A stretch of 21,325 nucleotides of DNA from a virus. Numbering within the stretch: position 1 is the stretch's first letter; each line of letters starts with the position of its first letter. Under the pieces are notes generated by a model. It worked only from the letters and a program-made list of their open reading frames with translations. It had not been told where the DNA came from and did not search any database. The position numbers and the translations under genes were made by a program. Below, piece after piece: positions 13,823-19,944 of this stretch. The DNA lies in the IMG/VR virus record IMGVR_UViG_3300046804_000362, positions 1 to 21,325 of that record; one strand, written 5' to 3'.

Positions 13823-16800
13823 TTATGTCCATCCGGGGTCTTGGGAGTCGTCTACTGGAGTCCACGGAGCCCCCTGAGATTCGTCAACAGAAGTCCAGCC
13901 TGCGGACTGTGTATCGTTTACATCCGTCCATCCGGGGTTCTGAGAATTGCCGACAGAGGCCCAGTTTGATGTCTGAGTATCGTCAATCGCAACCCATCCG
14001 GATACCTGCGAATTGCTGACCGACGCCCAAGCCGTGGTCTCGGATACATCGACGGACACCCAGTTGGATGTCTGCGAATCAACGACATCTGCCCAAGACG
14101 GGTTCTGAGAGCCGCTGATCGAGGTCCAGTTGGGATTCTGCGAGTCTGGGATGTCCGTCCAGTCAGGAGTCTGACCGTCATCGACCGGATTCCAAAGCTC
14201 GACAATTTCAACTGTGACTTGCCCGATTGTACCAAAACCGGAGACGCCTGTGACATATACCGAAATGGCGTTCGGTATCCGATTGGTCAGGTCGAACTGC
14301 TGCGCCGCAATACGGGTTACCGGGTTCGGCCAGTCGGTCTGACGGAACGGATTCAGCGAAACCTGCCGGATCGTCGTATTCGGTATCAGGTACTGCTGAG
14401 CCGAGACACGGATGACCGGGTTCTGCCAGTCGTACTGGTTGAACGGCAGGACGACAACAGGCGGAGCCACCAACCGCAGGAGGGTATTCGGCACCTGCTC
14501 CGGATGCGCGAACCGCTTGGGTGGCGGAGTCGGCCAGTCAGTCTGGAAGAACGGAGCCGACAGGTTCAGTTGACGGAGGTTGTCCTCCATCGACTGGGAC
14601 GGGGCCTTCTTGGGTACGGGGTTCGGCCAGTTGGTCTGCTGGAACGGGAACCCTGCGAGCGGGGGCGGGACCTGAAGAAGGGTGTTGTTCCCTATCAGCT
14701 CCTGACGAGCCGCAATGCGAGTGACGGGGTTCTGCCAATCCGTCTGAGAGAACGGCTTGATAGACAGGAGCCCAGCAATCGCGGTGTTCTGGAGGATCTC
14801 CTGACGTACAGCAATGCGGGTAACCGGGTTCTGCCAGTCACTCTGGAAGAACGGAGCCGCCAAATTCAACTGACGTAGGCTGTCCTCCCACGTCGGGGTC
14901 GGGGGTTTCTTGAGAGTCGGGTTCGGCCAGTCCGTCTGATGGAACGGGAATCCTGCGACGGGCGGGGGAGCCTGCAGGAGAGTGTTGTTCCCGAGGATTT
15001 CCTGACGAGCCGCAATGCGGGTGACCGGGTTCTGCCAGTCCGTCTGAGAGAACGGCTTGATAGACAGGAGCCTATCAATCGCAGTGTTCTCAAGGATTTC
15101 CTGACGCGCCGCAATGCGGGTGACCGGGTTCTGCCAGTCAGACTGCTTGAACGGGTCAGGGACAACCAGCTGCCGGAGCTCATCGTCCCACGTCGGGGTC
15201 GGGGGCTTCTTGAGCGTCGGGTTCGGCCAGTCCTTCGGACCAAACGTCCACGCCGACTTCTGGTTCAGCAGGTTGTTCTGGACTACATCAGGCTGTGGGA
15301 ACCTACGAGTAGTCGGGTTCGGCCAGTCCTCCTGACCAAACGGGAACCCTGCAACAGGTGGGGGAGCCTGAAGCAGCGTATTGTTCTGGACGACATCAGG
15401 CTGCGGGAACCGCTTGGGCGGAGGCGTGAGCCAATCAGTCTGCTTGAACGGATCAGGGACAACTATCTGGCGAAGCTCGTCGTCCCACGTCGGGGTCGGA
15501 GGCTTCTTGAGGGCAGGGTTGGTCCAGTCATGTACGCGGAACGGGAAAGCACCGGGAGGCGGTGCGATCTGGTAGAGCGTCGTGTTCGGGGCGACAACAG
15601 GCTGAGCATGTTTGTACGCTGGGGGCGTGACCCAGTCGGACTGGAAGAACGGCGGAGGCGGAGCCACCTGACGAAGTACAGTGTTCTGTACGACATCAGG
15701 CTGGGCGTACCGCTTGGGTGGAGGCGTGGGCCAGTCAGTCTGAGCAAATGGTTGGACAGAGAGCAAGCGACCAATGCTGGTGTTTTCCACCACATCGGGC
15801 TGCGGGAACTTGCGGGTGACCGGGTTCTGCCAGTCAGACTGCTTGAACGGGTCAGGGATGACCAGCTGCCGTAGCTCGTCATCCCACGTCGGGGTCGGGG
15901 GCTTCTTGAGCGTCGGGTTCGGCCAGTCCTTCGGACCAAACGCCCACGCCGACTTCTGGTTCAGCAGGTTGTTCTGGACTACATCAGGCTGTGGGAACCT
16001 GCGGGTAGTCGGGTTCGGCCAGTCCTCCTGACCAAACGTCCACGCCGACTTCTGGTTCAGCAGGTTGTTCTGGACTACATCAGGCTGAGCGTACCGCTTA
16101 GGTGGCGGGGTGGGCCAATCCTCCTGACCAAACGGGAACCCTGCAACAGGCGGGGGAGCCTGAAGCAGCGTATTGTTCTGGACGACATCAGGCTGCGGGA
16201 ACCGCTTGGGCGGAGGCGTGACCCACTCATCCTGCTGGAATGGGTCTGGGATGACCAGCTGCCGTAGCTCATCGTCCCACGTCGGGGTCGGAGGCTTCTT
16301 GAGGGTCGGGTTCGGCCAGTCCTTGTTATGGAAGGGCCATGCCGACTTCTGGTTCAGCAGGTTGTTCTGGACTACATCTGGTTGGGCGTACCGCTTGGGT
16401 GGCGGAGTCGGCCAGTCATCCTGAGCAAATGTAGGAACAGATACCTGATTCAACAGGTTGTTCTGAACTACATCGGGCTGGGGGAACCTGCGGGTAGTCG
16501 GGTTCGGCCAGTCCTCCTGCACCAGAGGAGCAGCAGATAGTAGCCGCGTGTTGACTGATACTTGGTCAGTCTGGACGTTCGCCTTGCGGACAGCCGGGTT
16601 TGAAAGATCGTCAGGTACGATCGGCGGGTTAGACGATACGAGCAGGCCGAGCGCAAGAACAGACCCCGTGAACGTGTGTATCCACGACGGGGGCTTACGA
16701 GGTATAGGATTGGGCCAATCAGTTTGCCGAGTAGGCTCTTTGATGGCTAGCTGACGAAGCTCATCATCCCAAGGCTGCGAAGGCGGCTTCTTGGGTACCG

Positions 16801-17065
16801 GATTAGGGAAGTCGTTCGTTCTGAACGGGACTTCGCCAGTCATTGCGATGCCAGCAGTGGCACCTACAGACTGGGATACGCTAACCGTCCACGATGTACC
16901 ACTACCCCCTGTGATGCGGGTAGTAGCATTGACGCCAACGCCTTTTACGTTCTGCCCAATGGCAATCGTGCCATCGGTAACAGACAAAACGGTGAGGGTT
17001 GTACCAGCGGCAGTTAGTCCAGCGCCGCTCGAAATGTAACCATTAAACCGAGCATTAATGGTCAC
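13823..17065 (-). CDS. Giant Trp/Pro repeat protein, probably a virion appendage, 1,080 aa
   Basis: Starts at GTG with GAGGG six bases upstream. Domain order: residues 8-75 a beta-module shared with the fibre-like protein; 81-925 about 26 imperfect repeats of 31, 32, 33 or 36 residues, each opening with DWPNP, DWPTP or DWQNP and closing near PF; 926-964 a linker with YVTGVSGFGTIGQVTVE; 965-1080 eleven 11-residue repeats with an invariant Trp, the last one cut short. Unit classes include KKPPTPTWDDELRQL, KRFPQPDVVQNNTLLQ and TRIAARQEIL. There are no Cys, signal peptide or enzyme motifs. The protein is Pro/Gln/Asn-rich and probably extended. It lies just before the tail-fibre gene, so I infer a fibre, spike or fibre-linker, but no function is established. 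The SD of the next gene overlaps its stop. Confidence 0.8.
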   Translation of the reverse strand: MTINARFNGYISSGAGLTAAGTTLTVLSVTDGTIAIGQNVKGVGVNATTRITGGSGTSWTVSVSQSVGATAGIAMTGEVPFRTNDFPNPVPKKPPSQPWDDELRQLAIKEPTRQTDWPNPIPRKPPSWIHTFTGSVLALGLLVSSNPPIVPDDLSNPAVRKANVQTDQVSVNTRLLSAAPLVQEDWPNPTTRRFPQPDVVQNNLLNQVSVPTFAQDDWPTPPPKRYAQPDVVQNNLLNQKSAWPFHNKDWPNPTLKKPPTPTWDDELRQLVIPDPFQQDEWVTPPPKRFPQPDVVQNNTLLQAPPPVAGFPFGQEDWPTPPPKRYAQPDVVQNNLLNQKSAWTFGQEDWPNPTTRRFPQPDVVQNNLLNQKSAWAFGPKDWPNPTLKKPPTPTWDDELRQLVIPDPFKQSDWQNPVTRKFPQPDVVENTSIGRLLSVQPFAQTDWPTPPPKRYAQPDVVQNTVLRQVAPPPPFFQSDWVTPPAYKHAQPVVAPNTTLYQIAPPPGAFPFRVHDWTNPALKKPPTPTWDDELRQIVVPDPFKQTDWLTPPPKRFPQPDVVQNNTLLQAPPPVAGFPFGQEDWPNPTTRRFPQPDVVQNNLLNQKSAWTFGPKDWPNPTLKKPPTPTWDDELRQLVVPDPFKQSDWQNPVTRIAARQEILENTAIDRLLSIKPFSQTDWQNPVTRIAARQEILGNNTLLQAPPPVAGFPFHQTDWPNPTLKKPPTPTWEDSLRQLNLAAPFFQSDWQNPVTRIAVRQEILQNTAIAGLLSIKPFSQTDWQNPVTRIAARQELIGNNTLLQVPPPLAGFPFQQTNWPNPVPKKAPSQSMEDNLRQLNLSAPFFQTDWPTPPPKRFAHPEQVPNTLLRLVAPPVVVLPFNQYDWQNPVIRVSAQQYLIPNTTIRQVSLNPFRQTDWPNPVTRIAAQQFDLTNRIPNAISVYVTGVSGFGTIGQVTVEIVELWNPVDDGQTPDWTDIPDSQNPNWTSISGSQNPSWADVVDSQTSNWVSVDVSETTAWASVSNSQVSGWVAIDDTQTSNWASVGNSQNPGWTDVNDTQSAGWTSVDESQGAPWTPVDDSQDPGWT
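13826..14173 (-). repeat. C-terminal 11-residue Trp repeats
   Basis: Ten and a half units with consensus SQNPxWTSVDD, for example SQNPNWTSISG, SQTSNWVSVDV, TQTSNWASVGN and SQNPGWTDVND, so a Trp codon recurs every 33 bases. The protein ends inside the last unit at GWT. Similar S-Q-x-x-x-W repeats close other phage structural proteins that I remember; no function is known to me. Confidence 0.9.
14546..15145 (-). repeat. Tandem 300-bp super-repeat inside the array
   Basis: Residues 641-740 and 741-840 are two adjacent 100-residue blocks, each made of a 33-, a 36- and a 31-residue unit in the same order (QSDWQNPVTRIA..., QTDWQNPVTRIAARQE..., then ...LRQLNL.APFF). They differ at scattered positions, as expected for an older tandem duplication. 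Confidence 0.85.
15116..15429 (-). repeat. Near-identical repeat block, short version
   Basis: This block matches 15812-16221 almost base for base. Up to about 15336 the offset is 696 bases; after it the offset is 792 bases. The difference, 96 bases, is one 32-residue unit that this copy lacks. Confidence 0.85.
15812..16221 (-). repeat. Near-identical repeat block, long version with one extra unit
   Basis: Partner of 15116-15429. The additional unit is about 16031-16126 (residues 314-345, QEDWPTPPPKRYAQPDVV...). Over the last roughly 100 bases of the block only one mismatch to the short copy was seen by eye. Confidence 0.85.
16841..17044 (-). repeat. N-terminal beta-module of the giant repeat protein
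   Basis: Residues about 8-75: NGYISSGAGLTAAGTTLTVL, GTIAIGQNVKGVGVNATT, then TGGSGTSWTVSVSQSVG. It is the only non-repetitive globular domain at the N-terminus of this protein and is shared with the neighbouring fibre-like protein. Confidence 0.7.
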
Positions 17066-17077
17066 AATAGGCCCTCA

Positions 17078-17102
17078 AGTGGGCTACGTTAAGTAGCCCA
17101 CT
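17078..17102. promoter_or_regulatory. Perfect 10-bp hairpin upstream of the giant repeat gene
   Basis: The arms AGTGGGCTAC and GTAGCCCACT are perfectly complementary around a 5-base loop. It lies in the only gap larger than 40 bases, 14 bases after the stop of the upstream gene and directly before the TTGAGGG that carries the SD of the GTG-started repeat gene. There is no T-run on either side, so it is not a canonical intrinsic terminator. A translational control element, RNA-processing site or weak attenuator are possible readings. Confidence 0.5.
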
Positions 17103-17116
17103 ATCGTTGCATCGTC

Positions 17117-17617
17117 TTAGACGACCTCGTACAGGAAGTGCCCCGAAGTCACAGGAGCCGTCGCGGCAGTGATTGCCGAGATGGAAATCTCGCTGTTCGG
17201 AGCAGTCGCGGTCGCAGCCGTAATGGCTTGGTCAGGCGAAGCAACCCAACGCACGATGCCGCCGTAGGCATTGAACGACAGGTGCAACAGATGCGCCGTA
17301 GCCGAACGCTGTCCATTGGTCGTCGCCTGAGTGAAGCCGATAGGCGCGTTGGCAGCGGCACTACCCATTGCGTCAGTCAGGGTCGTACGAACACCCGTAC
17401 CAGACGGGGTCGAACCGTTGGTCGAGTCACGCGCAACAACGATGGTCGCCGGGGTGGAAGTCGAAGCGGATTCACCACCGATGTAGACTTCAGAAATCTT
17501 CAGCATGGAAGCGGCGTTGCTGCTACCGATGGCGCAGAACACGCTGTTACCGAAGGTGGTGGTGTCAGCCGTAGCCGTCATGGTGAGCGAAGTCCAGCTC
17601 GTCGAATACTTAGCCAT
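17117..17617 (-). CDS. Small beta-rich virion protein, 166 aa
   Basis: Starts MAKYSTSWTSLTMTATADTT with a strong SD (AAGGAG) that overlaps the stop of the zinc-ribbon gene before it. Thr/Ala/Ser-rich strands follow, with two recognisable turns: MLKISEVYIGGESASTSTP then TIVVARDSTNGS, and GIVRWVASPDQAI near the end, closing GHFLYEVV. The order resembles small phage structural proteins of about 150-170 residues that I have seen without assigned function, possibly decoration or appendage proteins. It is the last gene before the hairpin, so it may end a translational unit. Confidence 0.68.
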   Translation of the reverse strand: MAKYSTSWTSLTMTATADTTTFGNSVFCAIGSSNAASMLKISEVYIGGESASTSTPATIVVARDSTNGSTPSGTGVRTTLTDAMGSAAANAPIGFTQATTNGQRSATAHLLHLSFNAYGGIVRWVASPDQAITAATATAPNSEISISAITAATAPVTSGHFLYEVV

Positions 17618-17629
17618 GAAAATGTCTCC

Positions 17630-17971
17630 TTACGGAATAATCAAAGAGGTACCGCGAATAGCGGCGTTGATTTGTTCATCTACAATCTGTGCGTAAGTCT
17701 TGCAGGGGGCACCCTGTTTCTTAAGGAGACCACAGCCATCACAGATATAGCTGTCGCATCCACGGCAATATTCACGCTCTCGGGTACGTTGTGGATTCAT
17801 CACAACAATGTACTGACAATGTGAACAAGTATAAGTCGATGTCTCAAACAGTCCCTTACCAGCCCCAACGGGCATATGAGAGGCTCGGAGCATCTCTTCC
17901 GGAACAGGCATGTATGCCGCCCGGTTGTCAACCATCAAGTAGCCTTCTTTGGAACGCTTACTGTTCGACAT
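17630..17971 (-). CDS. Zinc-ribbon-like phage protein, 113 aa
   Basis: Seven Cys: Cys49/Cys52 (CSHC), Cys69/Cys72 (CRGC), Cys77/Cys80 (CDGC) and Cys90. The first two pairs, 17 residues apart, make a zinc ribbon; the third pair with Cys90 could bind a second ion. The N-terminal third is basic and polar (SNSKRSKEGYLMVDNRAAYM). The C-terminus is a short helix (YAQIVDEQINAAIRG). Comparable zinc-ribbon proteins appear within virion gene strings of uncultured phages; whether they are virion parts, assembly factors or nucleic-acid binders is unknown. The start has AAGAGG close upstream and lies 8 bases after the previous stop. Confidence 0.72.
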   Translation of the reverse strand: MSNSKRSKEGYLMVDNRAAYMPVPEEMLRASHMPVGAGKGLFETSTYTCSHCQYIVVMNPQRTREREYCRGCDSYICDGCGLLKKQGAPCKTYAQIVDEQINAAIRGTSLIIP

Positions 17972-17979
17972 AAAGCCTC

Positions 17980-18444
17980 TTACTGGATTTGTACGATCGC
18001 TGCCCCCGACCCTGCGGTCGGGAATACCACCGTAAATGTACCAGTCGTCACGGTCTTTGTGCCACCGAAATTGAGTACTGCTACCGACTTATTACCGTTG
18101 CTGCTGTTATAGATCAGGGCCCCGTCAGCACTGAAGGCGGCACTAGTCCAAGCAACATTTGCGAAATTGATGTATGCGGTCGTGGTAGGGATACCACTAC
18201 TCGTTGGCGTCTGACTGATAGTCAGCGTTTTGCCACCTGCAGTGTACCCGGTCCCCGAAATTTCTCCGGTGGTCGTGTACGCGGTGGTCGTAGCATCCAG
18301 AGTCGCCCCACCCGCAACGGAGTAGAGGGCGATCTTGAACACATCCTGCCCAGTGATGGTCCGAGCAGCTGTGCTGAAATTCATGTTACCACTCAAGACA
18401 TCCGTCTTGAAAGAGGTCGTCATGCATTGGGTGATTCCGGTCAT
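17980..18444 (-). CDS. Small beta-rich structural protein, 154 aa
   Basis: Contains TTSFKTDVLSGNMNFSTA, then FKIALYSVAGGATLDATTTA and YTTTGEISGTGYTAGGKTL, a conserved series in a phage structural family that I recognise from adaptor-neighbouring genes, without a named function. The end (ALIYNSSNGNKSVAVLNFGG, FTVVFPTAG) forms closing strands. I keep the first ATG because it overlaps the stop of the preceding gene (ATGA) and has AAGG five bases upstream; an ATG seven codons later would match the usual start of family members. Likely part of the head-tail region or a decoration protein, from gene order only. Confidence 0.7.
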   Translation of the reverse strand: MTGITQCMTTSFKTDVLSGNMNFSTAARTITGQDVFKIALYSVAGGATLDATTTAYTTTGEISGTGYTAGGKTLTISQTPTSSGIPTTTAYINFANVAWTSAAFSADGALIYNSSNGNKSVAVLNFGGTKTVTTGTFTVVFPTAGSGAAIVQIQ

Positions 18445-19118
18445 TGTACCTTAACCCGCACTTGGCCAGACCTGTAAGCGTCCTGACGATCCTTGCCATC
18501 ACCCAGCTGCTTGAGCAGGATCATGCCTTCGTCGTACATCTTATTGTACCGATCCGCGAGGTCATTTTCACCCTTCAGGTACAGATAGCCTTCCCGCACG
18601 GCACCATACAGCAGGACCTCCCCGAAGTTGTTCCCCAGCCACGAAGTACCAGCGGACACGATGGAGGTCGGGTAGCCGAAGTAGTGAAGCTCCACCGCGT
18701 ACGAAACGTCAGGCGTCGGCCCCAGAATCAGGGTCGTGGAGTCGAAATCGGCGTAGTGCTGCGGAGTGCCTTGGTACGTCGGGTCCGGGTAGGTCTCCCG
18801 GATGAAGTTCACATCCTTGTCGATGAGGAACTTCTGGTCCGTCGCCCCTAACGTATTCTCAGGGTTTATCACCGCTACCGAGAATATAGACAGCCAGTCG
18901 GTCGGCAGGGTCAGGTACTTGTTCCCTGCGGTCATCGTACCAGTCACGTTCTTGCGGATAGCAGGAAGCTGAACGGAGTTGTAAATCCGCTCTTCCGCAA
19001 GCTGTACGAAGTTCGGAATCTGCGCCACAAACGACGTTTCGGTCGTAGCACAGTAGTCCTGAACCATCGTGTACAGATTGTTCGCCGCCGTCGAGGTCGT
19101 GCTGTAGATGACCTGCAT
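18441..19118 (-). CDS. Second adaptor-fold head-tail protein, 225 aa
   Basis: N-terminal helices (TAANNLYTMVQDYCATTETS, FVQLAEERIYNSVQLPAIRK) are followed by the strand pair NVTGTMTAGNKYLTLPTDWL, a loop, DSTTLILGPTPDVSYAVELH and a C-terminal helical bundle with GAVREGYLYLKGENDLADRY. This order, with AGxxYxTLPxD and LxLxPxP in the middle, is that of podovirus adaptor proteins (P22 gp4, T7 gp11 or SU10-type adaptor). It would form a ring below the portal. The gene 827 bases upstream has the same layout, so there may be two adaptor-like layers, or one adaptor and one closure protein. The SD is AAGGA. Confidence 0.75.
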   Translation of the reverse strand: MQVIYSTTSTAANNLYTMVQDYCATTETSFVAQIPNFVQLAEERIYNSVQLPAIRKNVTGTMTAGNKYLTLPTDWLSIFSVAVINPENTLGATDQKFLIDKDVNFIRETYPDPTYQGTPQHYADFDSTTLILGPTPDVSYAVELHYFGYPTSIVSAGTSWLGNNFGEVLLYGAVREGYLYLKGENDLADRYNKMYDEGMILLKQLGDGKDRQDAYRSGQVRVKVQ

Positions 19119-19121
19119 GGG

Positions 19122-19424
19122 TTAGTCCTTCGAGCTGACCTGCTTCCGACCGCTGGTCTTCATAGGCGTGTAGTCGATGTCATCGACAAAGAACTGACGC
19201 CCACGCTCTGCGGCACCGTAGCCGCGCATGTCCATACGCTGCTTCTTCTTGCCATAGGGCTCAATCCAACGACCGCGAGACTTAGTACCCGTCAGGTTCA
19301 TCTCGTCATCGGGGTATCCACCGCCTCGGCCCGCACGGGGGTTCGGCTTGGGCTGGGTGTACTTTCCGATCGGGTTCGGGTCACCCGCATCGAAATAGTC
19401 GAAATCCTTCCACTTGTTAGTCAT
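19122..19424 (-). CDS. Small basic Gly/Asp-rich phage protein, 100 aa
   Basis: The ATG shares one base with the stop of the 42-residue gene (TAATG). A hydrophilic, probably disordered protein: DFDYFDAGDPNPIGKYTQPK, PRAGRGGGYPDDEMN, RGRWIEPYGKKKQRMDMRGYG, then AAERGRQFFVDDIDYTPMKT. There are no hydrophobic segments, Cys or known domain. It sits between the zinc-ribbon/basic-peptide pair and the second adaptor-like gene. Because of its charge and position it may be a small virion or head-maturation protein; I do not recognise a function. Confidence 0.68.
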   Translation of the reverse strand: MTNKWKDFDYFDAGDPNPIGKYTQPKPNPRAGRGGGYPDDEMNLTGTKSRGRWIEPYGKKKQRMDMRGYGAAERGRQFFVDDIDYTPMKTSGRKQVSSKD

Positions 19425-19552
19425 TACCGACCCCTTGCGCTTCCGCGCTGATTGGCAGCACGGGACATATTACGTCCCATCTTCTTGCGGTCCATCGAAG
19501 TCGGACCACCAGCCTTCATGCCCTTCTTGCCACCAGAACATCCCTTAGCCAT
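19424..19552 (-). CDS. 42-residue basic peptide with GMKAGG motif
   Basis: Begins MAKGCSGGKKGMKAGGPTSM and continues DRKKMGRNMSRAANQRGSAR to GR. Its SD (AGGAG) overlaps the stop of the zinc-ribbon gene and its own stop overlaps the next ATG. About a quarter of the residues are Lys or Arg. The motif GMKAGG also occurs in the 579-residue protein, and GMKRGG in the partial protein at the right edge. Peptides of this style are frequent in the structural region of uncultured phages, of unknown role; DNA binding in the capsid is one possibility. Confidence 0.75.
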   Translation of the reverse strand: MAKGCSGGKKGMKAGGPTSMDRKKMGRNMSRAANQRGSARGR

Positions 19553-19562
19553 TTCTACTCTC

Positions 19563-19940
19563 CTAAACCGTTACTGTAACCGTACCAACGCTGCCGATGC
19601 CCGCAAGGTCATTCTGTAGACCATAGGATTCAGTATTGTTGAACCCTACGGGGTTCCAACCCCATTGCGTAACACGGCTACCACCATCACCGCCACTCGC
19701 ACCCGTTGGGGTGTAGTAGCTCGTATCCGGGCGCGGGTCCCGCACTGCCTGCGGGTCGTTGACCGGGTACATCCCCAGCTGCAACTGCGGATGGTCGGGG
19801 TCCCAGCACATCTGGCAAACCTTGATGTTGGTGTTTTTGGTCTTGATGACCAACACCTTCAGCTCCGTCAGTTTGTACCGGAACCCACATCGATCACACT
19901 CCGCAATCGCAAATTTGCCAGATGCAAACCGACTGGCCAT
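19563..19940 (-). CDS. Zinc-ribbon-like phage protein, 125 aa
   Basis: Two CxxC knuckles: Cys15/Cys18 in AECDRCGFRYK and Cys42/Cys45 in VCQMCWDPDHPQ. The pattern CDRCGFxYKLxxL(x)nCxxCWDxxHPQ is widespread among phage proteins next to adaptor genes, with no proven function. The second half is Gly/Pro/Asn-rich (DPRPDTSYYTPTG, WGWNPVGFNNTES) and ends GIGSVGTVTVTV, a short strand repeat reminiscent of the linker before the Trp repeats of the giant protein. The gene starts four bases after the adaptor stop, with GAGGT upstream. Confidence 0.75.
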   Translation of the reverse strand: MASRFASGKFAIAECDRCGFRYKLTELKVLVIKTKNTNIKVCQMCWDPDHPQLQLGMYPVNDPQAVRDPRPDTSYYTPTGASGGDGGSRVTQWGWNPVGFNNTESYGLQNDLAGIGSVGTVTVTV

Positions 19941-19944
19941 CAGA

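Larger units (their letters stand above)
14291..16825 (-). repeat. Central tandem-repeat array (31-36-residue DW-NP units)
   Basis: From about residue 183 to 908, 22 units follow without gaps, with lengths 32, 32, 31, 36, 32, 32, 31, 33, 33, 36, 31, 36, 32, 31, 33, 36, 31, 33, 36, 31, 36, 32. Two or three degenerate units precede them and a partial one follows. The conserved positions are D-W-x-N/T-P at the start, a basic pair at positions 10-11 and Pro-Phe at the end. All length changes are whole codons, so the frame is kept. Confidence 0.9.

Noticed and set aside
14219-15874. Repetitive plus-strand open frames opposite the repeat array (for example 14939-15874)
   Set aside because: Their repetitiveness is inherited from the minus-strand array; the minus strand has the conserved Trp/Pro pattern, SD and gene context.
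14291-16825. CRISPR array
   Set aside because: The repeats are about 93-108 bp, contiguous without spacers, and keep one reading frame through a single long gene.
13823-17065. Diversity-generating retroelement target or template
   Set aside because: No reverse transcriptase gene and no template/variable pair with adenine-biased differences is visible. Differences among units are whole-unit and scattered.
13823-17065. PPR, TAL-effector or similar 34-35-residue helical repeat protein
   Set aside because: Units contain many prolines, no alternating amphipathic helix pairs and no TAL-type repeat signature; lengths vary between 31 and 36.
17078-17102. Rho-independent terminator
   Set aside because: The stem is strong but neither strand has a T-run after it; listed only as a possible regulatory hairpin.
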